A DNA stretch of 64,000 bases, from contig JALNZF010000013.1 of assembly GCA_023229435.1 (NCBI GenBank), forward strand, positions 21,812 to 85,811, read 5' to 3'. This document shows, one piece after another, positions 1 to 7,870 of this stretch. How positions within the stretch are numbered: position 1 is the stretch's first letter; each line of letters starts with the position of its first letter. The stretch is from Nitrospirota bacterium. GTDB lineage: Bacteria; Nitrospirota; UBA9217. The translations under genes were made by a program, and so were the position numbers. The notes beneath the pieces are model-generated. The model saw nothing but the letters and a program-made list of their open reading frames with translations. It had not been told where the DNA came from and ran no database searches.

Positions 1-1
1 C

Positions 2-172
2 CTCAATAAGAGCGCGACTGCCGGATCCGGTGGCGAACCTCAAAAAATCCAGGCAATGCGGGCAAAGCGGAAGCGCCGCGAATGCTGTTCGTGCCGGGGG
101 AATCGATGTCCCCTGCGCTCCTTGCGCCGAAGCGAAGTAACTGACCTGCGTAATTACGATGGAACTAAAAAT
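2..172 (+). other. open frame cut by the window edge
   Basis: One plus-strand frame is open from base 2 to a TAA near 172 (about 57 codons, including a C-C-x-x-C cluster and a further Cys). A second plus-strand frame stays open to about 140. Either could be the 3' end of a gene entering from the left, but neither product is recognisable, so no function is given. I see nothing else in the first 256 bases. Confidence 0.2.
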
Positions 173-256
173 TAAATCCTAATGTTATCCGATGTTATCC
201 CGATGATCCTGTCAATGGATTGTCTGCTCTGACGTGAGCAAATAAGGACACGCCTT

Positions 257-595
257 TTACCCGATGTCCTCTATCGTGATCACGCCGGATCCCAGAAGTC
301 GCTCCAGAAGGACAAAGCCGCCACAAGGCCGTGCTGTCCGGTCCTGCATAAAATCGCAGTCCTGTTTGTAAAAATCGCAGACAATACACAGGGTTTTCAC
401 TATCCTGTCTGCCAGAACCGGGCTTGATTCTCCGTTGTTGCTTTCGAGGACAAGGCCTTTCCCTTCTCGCAATAATCGTTCCACGACCCTATAGCCTTTG
501 CATGCAAGCTCTTCGTTCTTTCCGGGTTCATAGTAGGAACAGAATTTTAAACAAAGTGTTTGTTCCAGCGGCACGTTGTCCGTCATGGGGTCCAT
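257..595 (-). CDS. duplicated Cys-motif protein, unknown function
   Basis: A 112-residue protein with seven cysteines (15, 19, 32, 70, 73, 80, 91). The two halves look like an internal duplication: each has LC-x(2-3)-C, then an aromatic pair, a later Cys followed by Gly, and an ERLL helix end. The Cys spacing suggests an Fe-S or zinc site, which is inference. It diverges from the radical SAM gene starting at 633, leaving only 37 bp between them, so the two may share a control region and work together. No Shine-Dalgarno is obvious before the ATG at 595; the ATG at 586 is an alternative. I do not recognise the family. Confidence 0.6.
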   Translation of the reverse strand: MDPMTDNVPLEQTLCLKFCSYYEPGKNEELACKGYRVVERLLREGKGLVLESNNGESSPVLADRIVKTLCIVCDFYKQDCDFMQDRTARPCGGFVLLERLLGSGVITIEDIG

Positions 596-632
596 TATAA
601 CAAAAATACTGACGGGGTGCTATAATAACGCT

Positions 633-1763
633 ATGAGTTACTACCTGGCGAGACGGGCCGTCCTGAAATGGCTTGAGATCCCGTCCGTCTATCAGATCGC
701 AAAGGATGAATTATACGAACTTGACAGCGCTTCGTTCCATTTTCTGAAGACGTGCGCCTCTGACGACGGTTGCGTCTCAAAGAACAGCGCGTTTCTGGAT
801 TACTGCCTGGAGGAGGGACTGCTGACGACGACACCAGGCGTGGTCCAACGGGCCGCTCTTAAACAGGCGCCTGAACCTTCCCTGCGCTACCTGGAGCTCC
901 AGATCACCGATGCCTGCAACCTCAAATGCAAACATTGCTATATCGACAATGCCGATCGCAACGAATTGTCAGGGGACCAGGTGGTAAAGGTTCTGCGCGA
1001 ATTCGAGGAGATGCAGGGTTTGCGCGTGATGATAACCGGCGGCGAACCGCTGGTCCACAGCAAGTTCCACGAGATCAACGAGATGCTCCCTGATTTTTTT
1101 ATTAGAAAGGTCCTGTTCACGAATGGCGTGCTCCTTAAAAAGGAAACCCTGAAAACACTCAAGGTCGACGAGATCCAGGTGAGCATAGATGGACTGGAAC
1201 CGGCACACGAGAGGCTCCGGGGAAGCGGGACATTCAAACGCTCCCTGGAAGCAATGGAAAATGCGCTTGACGCGGGCTTCGACGTATCCGTGTCCACCAT
1301 GGTACACCAGTATAATACTGAGGACTTCGACCGCATGGAAAAGCTTTTCAGAGAGATGCAGATCAAGGATTGGACCGTGGACATCCCGTGCCTGACCGGA
1401 AGGCTGAAGGAAAATGATGATTTTTATGTCAGCCCCGAACAAGGCGGAAAATATCTCGGCTATGGATACGGCAATGGACTTCATTCGTCCACACAAGGAT
1501 ATGGCTGCGGCCTCCATCTCATGGCGGTGATGGCAAATGGGAACATCGCGAAATGCACATTTTACGGGGGCCAACCCATCGGCACGGTAGACCATGGTCT
1601 GAAAGCAGCGTGGCGGAACATGCAGCCGGTCAGGCTGAAGAACCTTGAGTGTTGCTGCGAGTACCTTGAAGTATGCCGGGGAGGGTGCAGATACCGGGCG
1701 GAACTTATCGAGGGAACCGGTGGAAAGGACCCGTACCGGTGCATGCTTTATGGTATACTATAG
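633..1763 (+). CDS. radical SAM/SPASM peptide maturase
   Basis: A 376-residue enzyme. Residues 1-85 resemble a PqqD/RRE-like peptide-binding domain (pattern YELDSASF, later EEGLL). The radical SAM core follows, with CNLKCKHC (Cys95, 99, 102) for the 4Fe-4S cluster and ITGGEPL for SAM binding. The C-terminal SPASM region is Cys-rich (CGLH, KCTF, CCCEYLEVCRGGC, YRC) and should hold auxiliary clusters. Such enzymes install thioether or other crosslinks on ribosomal peptides. The frame is open upstream to a TTG at 576, but that overlaps the divergent gene, so ATG 633 is preferred. A TATAAT lies only 7 bp before it, so expression could be nearly leaderless. The likely substrate is the 20-residue peptide at 1858. 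Confidence 0.9.
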   Translation: MSYYLARRAVLKWLEIPSVYQIAKDELYELDSASFHFLKTCASDDGCVSKNSAFLDYCLEEGLLTTTPGVVQRAALKQAPEPSLRYLELQITDACNLKCKHCYIDNADRNELSGDQVVKVLREFEEMQGLRVMITGGEPLVHSKFHEINEMLPDFFIRKVLFTNGVLLKKETLKTLKVDEIQVSIDGLEPAHERLRGSGTFKRSLEAMENALDAGFDVSVSTMVHQYNTEDFDRMEKLFREMQIKDWTVDIPCLTGRLKENDDFYVSPEQGGKYLGYGYGNGLHSSTQGYGCGLHLMAVMANGNIAKCTFYGGQPIGTVDHGLKAAWRNMQPVRLKNLECCCEYLEVCRGGCRYRAELIEGTGGKDPYRCMLYGIL

Positions 1764-1857
1764 GCTAAACAGGTTCGAAATTCGGTTGTAATGCTCCAAA
1801 AAAATACACCGTGCTTTTCCGGATCAGAAACGTTCACAAAAGAAAGGAGGAATTTCC

Positions 1858-1920
1858 ATGACCATTAAGAAAGTGACAAAAAAAATGTCGGTCACCTGCA
1901 AGTGCAAAAGCTCTTGCTAA
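1858..1920 (+). CDS. candidate RiPP precursor, 20-residue Cys-rich peptide
   Basis: A 20-codon gene preceded by a near-perfect ribosome site (AGAAAGGAGG at 1841-1850, 7 bases before the ATG). The product has a basic N-terminus (KKVTKKM) and a core ending TCKCKSSC, with three cysteines in the last seven residues. It lies 94 bp after a radical SAM/SPASM maturase and directly before a strong intrinsic terminator, so it is the last gene of that unit. The N-terminal half would be leader and the Cys-rich tail the modified core; this is inference. The arrangement recalls the Geobacter 'geopeptide' maturase loci (from memory, not checked). An alternative is a short untranslated leader, but the ribosome site argues against it. 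Confidence 0.7.
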   Translation: MTIKKVTKKMSVTCKCKSSC

Positions 1921-1953
1921 CTTCGGCAAACGATAAACGATCTGAAAAAGTAT

Positions 1954-1984
1954 AAGCCCGGCAAGAAATGCCGGGCTTATTTTT
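1954..1984 (+). terminator. intrinsic terminator after the peptide gene
   Basis: Perfect 10-bp stem AAGCCCGGCA / TGCCGGGCTT with a 5-base loop, followed by ATTTTT. It closes the radical SAM-peptide transcription unit. Confidence 0.9.
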
Positions 1985-2069
1985 GGGTTGAAACAGGAAC
2001 GACGATATCAGCATCCATCAAAGGGACAAGATGAAACGTGGTATCGGTCCAAGATCTTCTGCTTGTCCT

Positions 2070-2798
2070 CTACTTTTGAGCTTTCCCGGATGCATCGGCT
2101 TTTACGATGGAGACCAACTCAACATCAAAAATCAATACCGAATTCGGGCCGATCGTTCCCATGCGTTTGTCCTGAAATCCGATGTTCGATGGAATAAAGA
2201 GCTGGAACTTCGCGCCCTCCCTCATGAGCATGATCCCCTCGGTCCAGCCGGCAATTAAGCTCTTATCGCTTACCGGCATGGTCATCGGATGCTCTGGGTG
2301 ACTGTCCGAGTTGTCAAAAACCGTCCCGTCAACAAGGCTGCCCCGGTAATTTACGAGCACCTTATCCGTGGCCTTTGGCTTCTTTCCCGTTCCCTCGGCG
2401 ATCACTTTGTACTGCAATCCGCTCGGCAGGACCTTTATTCCTGCTTTTTTTGCATTTTCAGCGAGAAAGGCCGCCCCTTCCTTCTTATTCTTTTCACCGA
2501 TAAGCCTATTCTCTTCCTCCTGCTTTTTGGCGCGCGTTCTCTGGAAATTCTCCTCGATCGCGACCATTTCCTTGGTAGTCATGAGGGTCTCCGCTCCTGA
2601 CAATGCATCCTGGATACCCCGGATGAGAACTTTCTGGTCAATATCGACCGACTGCCTCTTCAGGCTGTTTCCCATATAAACGCCTTTGGTATAACTCAGT
2701 TTGTCCTTTTCTGTTTTGAGCTGAATTTTTTCCGCCGCGTTTGCCTGACTCGCCATAAACATTGCACAGAGTGCAACTACTCCTAATCGCAACTTCAT
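2070..2798 (-). CDS. periplasmic FKBP-type peptidyl-prolyl isomerase
   Basis: A 242-residue secreted prolyl isomerase of the Mip/FkpA type. An N-terminal signal peptide ends near QANAA. Residues about 25-110 form the FKBP_N helical dimerisation region, with a Glu/Lys-rich stretch. The FKBP domain follows (GTVFDNS, GWTEG, IPSNIGF, VLIFDVEL). The usual flap sequence around AYG is replaced by a slightly longer GFQDKRMGTIGPNS. The open frame extends 27 codons upstream, but the ATG at 2798 is chosen because it starts the signal peptide and has GAAGGGG before it. It acts in folding of envelope proteins. It is convergent with the peptide operon and stands alone. Confidence 0.9.
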   Translation of the reverse strand: MKLRLGVVALCAMFMASQANAAEKIQLKTEKDKLSYTKGVYMGNSLKRQSVDIDQKVLIRGIQDALSGAETLMTTKEMVAIEENFQRTRAKKQEEENRLIGEKNKKEGAAFLAENAKKAGIKVLPSGLQYKVIAEGTGKKPKATDKVLVNYRGSLVDGTVFDNSDSHPEHPMTMPVSDKSLIAGWTEGIMLMREGAKFQLFIPSNIGFQDKRMGTIGPNSVLIFDVELVSIVKADASGKAQK

Positions 2799-3232
2799 AT
2801 CGGTCCCCTTCCTCTCTCTTCTGTTCGTTGTTGGTTCTCGCCCGAAAGCGATCTGACCCAAAGCTCCCGGAACGTTCAATCGAACTTATCGCAGCATTCG
2901 GAGATTTTATTGAACTCCTCTCCTCTTGTCAAGCAAAAATCAACAGGACATCCCACAAAATATTAATTGCATTCCCTTGCGTTTTAGAAGGGTTTATAGT
3001 ACCTTGAAAACGTAAGGAAGGGAGAGCAACAAAAAGGGTAATGAGGTGAAGTATTCGGAAGGATGACGCCTTTCGCAGGTGGCGCGACGCAAATTTTTCT
3101 TCCCTCTGTTATTTAAGGGCGGGCGGGATATTAAATCCCTATTGTCGGCATGGTTATTTCATGCTATAGTAACGACTGACTGGTGCGGTTGACATACTTC
3201 CCAGTCGTTTTATTACCTCCCACAGGAACCTC

Positions 3233-4033
3233 ATGGAACAGGCGATATCGAAATATTGCGGTTATTTCTGGGCCGGCCATTTTCTGTATCTTGGCCGTTG
3301 CCCTGCAAACACCGTGCACATGCACTATGCCCTGCAGGTCATCGTAAATCGGGAGGGGCTCTTTCAGTTGCGCAGAGATAAAACCTCCATCGAATGCGGA
3401 GGGGTCGTCGTCGGGTCAGGATGTCCCCACCAGTTGGTCAGTCCCAGCAATGCACACTCCTGGATACATCTGCTGATCGACCATGAATCCGATGTCGCCA
3501 AGGCAATCGCAAAACGGCATCTGGGGGAAAGGGATTTCAAGGTACTTGATGACGATCTTCTCAAACGGCTGCGAGGGTGCATCGATGTCCCCGGAAATTT
3601 TCTCGGATCGTGCCGAGATGCCGGCGAGGTATACAAAAAACTCGTTACCGAGCTCGGCGGCTATCCTGAACAGGCCGCGGTAGCGGTTGATCCGCGGATC
3701 AAGGCAGCCATTGACCTGTTGAAGGGGGAATATCTCTCACGAAAAGTGGTCGTCACCGACCTTGCCCGGCATGCCTGTCTCTCCGAAAGCCGTTTGAGGC
3801 ATCTGTTCACCGAGCAGATCGGCATTCCGCTCCGGCGTTATGTCCTCTGGCTCCGGTTGATGACCGCTGTCCAATTCGCCGTTCAAGGCGAGTCCCTCAC
3901 GCAAGCCGCGCACAATGCCGGTTTTTCCGACTCAGCGCACCTGTGCCGCACGTTCAGAAGGATGTACGGCGTCACCCTTTCCGGCCTGATTAAAAATAGC
4001 CGCTTCGTTCAAGTAATTTCCTGCTTTTCCTGA
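3233..4033 (+). CDS. AraC-family transcriptional regulator
   Basis: A 266-residue regulator. The N-terminal ~150 residues resemble a cupin-type sensing domain (HMHYALQVIVNREGLF). The C-terminal ~100 residues are the AraC double helix-turn-helix (VTDLARHACLSESRLRHLF, then AAHNAGFSDSAHLCRTFRRMYG). ATG 3233 follows an ACAGGAAC ribosome site. The 435 bp between the FKBP gene start and this ATG include no other recognisable gene. The next genes, 190 bp downstream on the same strand, encode lipoproteins and a thioredoxin, which may be targets, but nothing in the sequence proves this. The ligand is unknown. Confidence 0.9.
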   Translation: MEQAISKYCGYFWAGHFLYLGRCPANTVHMHYALQVIVNREGLFQLRRDKTSIECGGVVVGSGCPHQLVSPSNAHSWIHLLIDHESDVAKAIAKRHLGERDFKVLDDDLLKRLRGCIDVPGNFLGSCRDAGEVYKKLVTELGGYPEQAAVAVDPRIKAAIDLLKGEYLSRKVVVTDLARHACLSESRLRHLFTEQIGIPLRRYVLWLRLMTAVQFAVQGESLTQAAHNAGFSDSAHLCRTFRRMYGVTLSGLIKNSRFVQVISCFS

Positions 4034-4223
4034 TACCATTCCTACAAATGCAGTGATGGGAAATCTGGTCACCGCCTCGGGCATGAGGCAGTGAGTTCTC
4101 CTTTTTCAGCTTGAGCTTGTCCTCCTGTGTTCGTGTCTCGACAACACTGCTTAACCTCTCTGTGCAGAGGGGGGCAAGCTCGTACTTTTTTTCAACGTAT
4201 AGAGATAACGGGAAGGAGGCAAA

Positions 4224-4583
4224 ATGAAAAACGGATTTTTCATAGCGATTGCCTGCATGGCCGTGTTGATCGGTGCCTGCAGCCCCAGCACGGATTTCCT
4301 GGTGTTAAAACACGGGAGGGGCTATTACGTGGGGAGTAACTCGAATGCCAGATATGAAATGTTGTGTACGTCTGGCGAAATGGATAAAGTACTTGCTTCC
4401 TCAAAACTGAGCATGGAACTAAAAAACTCCCTCTATAAATACAGCTGTTCCGAGGAACGATCCGGGGAAAAGGTTAAACAGCTCTACGCAGCCATGACGG
4501 TTGAACAGAGAAAAGACATTAAAAATGCCTTTAGAATTAACGGCTTTGACATAAACCAGGGTCCCGGATGTTGCGCAGATTAA
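4224..4583 (+). CDS. small lipoprotein, paralogue of the one at 5146
   Basis: A 119-residue lipoprotein with a signal peptide and lipobox IGAC (Cys20), exported and probably lipid-anchored. The mature part has a conserved pattern YEMLC-[TA]-SG, then KDS/KNS-[LF]-Y-x-Y-x-C-S-[EA]-E-R-SG and MT-x-EQRKDI, shared with the lipoprotein at 5146-5490. Two conserved cysteines may form a disulfide. A strong ribosome site (GAAGGAGG) precedes ATG 4224. It sits 41 bp before a TlpA-like thioredoxin, which suggests a thiol-exchange partnership. The C-terminus has an extra GCCAD not found in the paralogue. Function unknown. Confidence 0.8.
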   Translation: MKNGFFIAIACMAVLIGACSPSTDFLVLKHGRGYYVGSNSNARYEMLCTSGEMDKVLASSKLSMELKNSLYKYSCSEERSGEKVKQLYAAMTVEQRKDIKNAFRINGFDINQGPGCCAD

Positions 4584-4624
4584 TGAGAACCGCGGCCAAC
4601 AACACCCCGATGAGGAGTTGCGTC

Positions 4625-5149
4625 ATGCGTCATATTCTATCCCTGTTCATTTTCTTTTCCATTATTTCCGCCAGGCAAGCAGCCTGTCTTGATACTGCCA
4701 CCGAGAACGGGAAGCCTGCTCCATCATTCGCACTCGAAAATATCAACGGGGAAAAGGCCGCCCTCGCGGACTATAAGGGAATGGTCGTCCTCCTTAATTT
4801 TTGGGCGACCTATTGTGGACCCTGCAAAAAGGAAATGCCCTCTCTTCACAATCTTTTCCTCGCGTTTAAAAAGGACGGTCTCATCGTATTAGCCGTATCC
4901 AGGGACGAAGACAAAAAAAATGTTCAATCATTCATCAAAAAACAGGCGATCACGTTTCCCGTGCTTATGGACAAAGATCAGGAGGTTTCCTTCGACCACT
5001 ATGCTGTTCACAACCTTCCAACAAGCTTTCTCATCGACCGGGACGGTATCATCAGAGAAACGATCATCGGCGAACGGGAATGGGATGCTCCGGATATGAA
5101 AAAGAAAATAGGATCATTACTGTCGAGCAAGAAAGGAGAGATGCAATGA
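4625..5149 (+). CDS. TlpA/ResA-like secreted thioredoxin
   Basis: A 174-residue periplasmic thiol-disulfide oxidoreductase. A signal-like hydrophobic segment (residues 1-20) precedes a thioredoxin fold with active site CGPC in the context FWATYCGPCKKEMP, and the cis-Pro loop LPTSFLID. The frame opens further upstream, but the ATG at 4625 has GAGGAG 8 bases before it and starts the signal peptide. Its stop overlaps the next lipoprotein's start by 4 bp (ATGA), so the two are translationally coupled. It lies between two paralogous lipoproteins with conserved cysteines, which are plausible substrates or partners. TlpA-like proteins usually reduce apocytochrome c or similar clients; the specific client here is not known. 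Confidence 0.9.
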   Translation: MRHILSLFIFFSIISARQAACLDTATENGKPAPSFALENINGEKAALADYKGMVVLLNFWATYCGPCKKEMPSLHNLFLAFKKDGLIVLAVSRDEDKKNVQSFIKKQAITFPVLMDKDQEVSFDHYAVHNLPTSFLIDRDGIIRETIIGEREWDAPDMKKKIGSLLSSKKGEMQ

Positions 5150-5490
5150 AAACCTGGCTCTTGATAGGTATTGCCGGAATGGTCCTGCTTACCAGCGCCT
5201 GCACCCCCATGATCATGGTTGGCAAAGGAGAGCGGAGGGGCGCTTTCCTGGGGAGCAGCTCGAAGACCATGTATGAGATGTTGTGTGCGTCGGGTGACCT
5301 GAAGAAAGTGCTTACCGCAACACACCTGAGCACGGAAATGAAAGACTCATTCTATCAGTACAACTGTTCAGCCGAACGTTCCGGTGACAAGCTTAAGCAA
5401 CTGTACGCTTCCATGACGCCTGAACAGAGGAAAGACATCAGAACTGCCTTCAAAGCGAATGGCTATTCGATAAACGGCGGAACCTGTTGA
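5146..5490 (+). CDS. small lipoprotein, paralogue of the one at 4224
   Basis: A 114-residue lipoprotein with lipobox TSAC (Cys20). About half of the mature residues match the 4224-4583 protein, including YEMLCASG, a YNCSAERSGDK motif and MTPEQRKDIR. The start ATG overlaps the thioredoxin stop (ATGA), with AAAGGAGAG as ribosome site. The duplication with a thioredoxin gene inserted between the copies is unusual. A terminal Cys (GGTC) may pair with one of the inner cysteines. No known domain recognised. Confidence 0.8.
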   Translation: MKTWLLIGIAGMVLLTSACTPMIMVGKGERRGAFLGSSSKTMYEMLCASGDLKKVLTATHLSTEMKDSFYQYNCSAERSGDKLKQLYASMTPEQRKDIRTAFKANGYSINGGTC

Positions 5491-5590
5491 GGACCGATTG
5501 AAACAACATCCGGTCGGATGAAAGCTCTCTGATAAAACAAGGTTCTTCAACAAAGATACCGATGATCAACATCGGCAGGCGATTTTCTTT

Positions 5591-5800
5591 ATGAATGAAA
5601 CCATCAAAGTCATTCACATGAAAAAGAAATTTCCGCATGGCTGGTACGCAGCATGCGGACGGGATATCACATCGAATACCGCTGTCGTTTCTTCCTGGTC
5701 CGAGGTGACCTGTAAAAACTGCAAATTAAAACAATTGAGCGATACTGATTGTGGAAAATATTCCACTTTGTCCGCGAGGGTCAGGTCAGAGTGTTTATAG
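5591..5800 (+). CDS. small possible zinc-binding protein
   Basis: A 69-residue protein with a Cys-Gly early on (AACGRD) and a later TCKNCKL motif (C-x2-C), suggesting a tiny zinc ribbon. There is no clear ribosome site before ATG 5591; ATG 5618 (MKKKFPHGW) is an alternative start. It stands between the lipoprotein cluster and convergent ychF. The family is not recognised and the gene call is tentative. Confidence 0.45.
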   Translation: MNETIKVIHMKKKFPHGWYAACGRDITSNTAVVSSWSEVTCKNCKLKQLSDTDCGKYSTLSARVRSECL

Positions 5801-5851
5801 CGCTATTCGTTCTTACCGTAAGCAATAACCCTGTTTCTTTTCTTGGCCCTC

Positions 5852-6946
5852 TTACACGTTAAACCGGAAAAGCATGATGTCCCCATCCTTGACCACGTAA
5901 TCCTTTCCTTCGGAACGGAGCAGACCCGCCTCTTTCACGGCCTTCTCCGTGCCAAGCCTCATCAGATCATCGAAGTGGAATACCTCCGCGCGAATGAATC
6001 CTTTTTCAAAATCCGAGTGGATCTTGCCCGCGGCCTGTGGTGCCTTGGTGCCCTTGGTAATGGTCCAGGCCCGCACTTCTTTCTCGCCGGCGGTAAGGTA
6101 GGTGATAAGTCCAAGGAGCTCGTAGCCCGCGCGAATCATGCGATCGAGGCCTGACTCCTTGAGACCCATACCCGAAAGGTATTCCATTCGCTCTTCCGTG
6201 GGAAGCTGGGCAATCTCTCCCTCCACCTGGCCCGAGATGACGACGACCCGGGCGTTTTCCTCGGCAGCGATCATCCTGACCGCGTCAACGAACGGGTTCG
6301 GTTTGTCCACCATGTCCTCTGCCACGTTGGCCACATAGAGCACCGGCTTGGCGGATAACAGGGCATAGCTCTTGAGCCACAAGGTCTCTTCCTCGGAATG
6401 GGTCGCGCGGCGGATCGGCTCCCCCCTGGCGAGCATGTCCTTGAGCCGCCGCATGAACTCCACCTCTTCCAGTCCCTTTTTGTCCGCGGTCCTGGCCGTC
6501 TTCTCGGCCTTGTACAGCCGTTTCTCTATCGCGTCGAGATCCGCAAGCATGAGTTCCGCTTCGATCACCTCGATGTCCTCCCGGGGGTCCACCTTCCCGG
6601 CCACGTGAATGACATTTGGGTCTTCGAAACAACGCACCACGTGCGCGATCGCGTCCACCTCGCGGATGTTGGCGAGAAACTTGTTTCCCAGCCCTTCACC
6701 CTGCGCCGCGCCCTTCACGAGACCTGCAATGTCCACGAACTCCATGCTCGTGGGCGTTCTTTTTTTCGGCTTGTAGATCTCGACAAGCCTGTCGATCCGC
6801 TCATCGGGCATGTCCACCACGCCAACGTTGGGATCGATGGTCGTGAAGGGATAGTTCGAGGCCTGAGCGCCCGCGGAAGTGAGCGCATTGAAAATGGTGG
6901 ACTTTCCTACGTTCGGAAGGCCAACGATACCGCAGTTGAAACCCAT
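5852..6946 (-). CDS. ychF: redox-regulated ribosome-binding ATPase YchF
   Basis: A 364-residue OBG-family P-loop ATPase. G1 is GLPNVGKST at residues 8-16, G3 is DIAG, followed by the coiled-coil arm and the C-terminal TGS domain. The frame is open 14 codons further, but ATG 6946 starts the canonical MGFNCGIVGLP and has AAAAGGAGC before it. YchF binds the ribosome and preferentially hydrolyses ATP. It is the last gene of the prs-rplY-pth-ychF run on this strand, the usual companion of pth. Length is normal for the family. Confidence 0.97.
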   Translation of the reverse strand: MGFNCGIVGLPNVGKSTIFNALTSAGAQASNYPFTTIDPNVGVVDMPDERIDRLVEIYKPKKRTPTSMEFVDIAGLVKGAAQGEGLGNKFLANIREVDAIAHVVRCFEDPNVIHVAGKVDPREDIEVIEAELMLADLDAIEKRLYKAEKTARTADKKGLEEVEFMRRLKDMLARGEPIRRATHSEEETLWLKSYALLSAKPVLYVANVAEDMVDKPNPFVDAVRMIAAEENARVVVISGQVEGEIAQLPTEERMEYLSGMGLKESGLDRMIRAGYELLGLITYLTAGEKEVRAWTITKGTKAPQAAGKIHSDFEKGFIRAEVFHFDDLMRLGTEKAVKEAGLLRSEGKDYVVKDGDIMLFRFNV

Positions 6947-7003
6947 GACAAGCTCCTTTTCGGGACGATCCAAATTCCAGTCATTCATCTCAAAATCACG
7001 ATC

Positions 7004-7084
7004 TACCGCTGAAGCGCGGAGACACGGAGAAATGCATATTGAAAATAATTGGACTTTCTCTGCGCCTCGGCGGCCCTGCGGTAA
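7004..7084. repeat. dispersed hairpin repeat (CGCGGAGA/TCTCTGCG type)
   Basis: An imperfect inverted repeat opening ACCGCTGAAGCGCGGAGAC and closing CTCTGCGCCTCGG...GCGGT, with an AT-rich centre. It is a shorter relative of the repeats near 14.1, 18.6, 47.1 and 53.9 kb and lies between ychF and pth. Confidence 0.6.
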
Positions 7085-7100
7085 ACCTGAGTTGTTGTCT

Positions 7101-7148
7101 CAAAACAATAAAAACCCGGAGCTGTCGGAATAGTCCTTCAGGTCCGGG
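7101..7148 (-). terminator. terminator-like hairpin after pth
   Basis: On the minus strand CCCGGA and TCCGGG pair across a 22-base loop and are followed by TTTTTATTGTTTT, downstream of the pth stop. This may separate pth from ychF expression. Confidence 0.5.
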
Positions 7149-7159
7149 CTTCTGAATGC

Positions 7160-7723
7160 TTACTTTTGATTAACGACATCCATGGCCCGTGTGGGGCCTT
7201 CCACGACAATACGTCTGACCGCTTCCGCGGCCTTTGCAATGGCCTCTGAAACTGCCGGACGTTCTTCGGCAAGAAATGGGCTGAGCACATAATCCGCCGA
7301 ATCCATATTCAGCGTTGGCCTGTTTATCCCGATGCGGACCCGGATAAACTCCGGTGACCCCAGGTACTCGATAATGGAGCGAAGCCCGTTGTGGCCTCCG
7401 TGGCCACCGCCGATCTTCACGCGCACGGACCCAAGCGGAAGATCCAGATCATCATGGAGTACGATCAGGTCGGAAGCAGTTCTGTAAGAGTCCCTCAGGA
7501 TCGCCGCCACCGATTGGCCGCTGTCGTTCATATACGTCTGCGGCTTGACCAGGACCAGCTCCTCGGAATCGAGCCTGGCCTTGCCGATCAGGGCGTGGTG
7601 TTTTTCCTGAGTACACGCTCCCTGCAGGATACTGGCAAGCTCGTCAACCGCCATGAAGCCTGCGTTGTGACGCGTGCGTTCATACGTTCTGCCCGGGTTG
7701 CCAAGCCCAACAATGATCTTCAT
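7160..7723 (-). CDS. pth: peptidyl-tRNA hydrolase
   Basis: A 187-residue enzyme that recycles peptidyl-tRNAs released from ribosomes. Family signatures are MKIIVGLGNPG at the start, RHNAGFMAVDEL (catalytic His), KPQTYMNDSG, and HDDLDLPLG with GGGHGGHNGLRS. ATG 7723 is chosen over an in-frame TTG three codons upstream. It follows rplY on the same strand, separated by a 147-bp palindromic repeat, and precedes ychF. Confidence 0.97.
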   Translation of the reverse strand: MKIIVGLGNPGRTYERTRHNAGFMAVDELASILQGACTQEKHHALIGKARLDSEELVLVKPQTYMNDSGQSVAAILRDSYRTASDLIVLHDDLDLPLGSVRVKIGGGHGGHNGLRSIIEYLGSPEFIRVRIGINRPTLNMDSADYVLSPFLAEERPAVSEAIAKAAEAVRRIVVEGPTRAMDVVNQK

Positions 7724-7732
7724 GGGAAACAA

Positions 7733-7860
7733 GCCCCAAATTTCAAATCACAAATTCCCAATAAGCACCAAACTCCAAATCCAAAATTCCAAACTGTTTG
7801 GAATTGTAATAGTATCTTTTTGGAATTTATGTGGTGCTTGTTATTTGGTGCTTGTAGCTT
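7733..7860. repeat. AT-rich palindromic intergenic repeat
   Basis: Contains the perfect palindrome TTCCAAACTGTTTGGAA and the inverted arms AAGCACCAAA / TTTGGTGCTT, with several ATTCCAAA-type words. It fills the rplY-pth gap and can fold into one long hairpin. It looks like a dispersed non-coding element. Confidence 0.7.
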
Positions 7861-7870
7861 ATATCCGCCG

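Noticed and set aside
3030..3130. possible cyclic-di-GMP riboswitch (GACGCAAA near 3085) before the AraC gene
   Set aside because: Only a short match; the second conserved helix and tetraloop receptor were not found.
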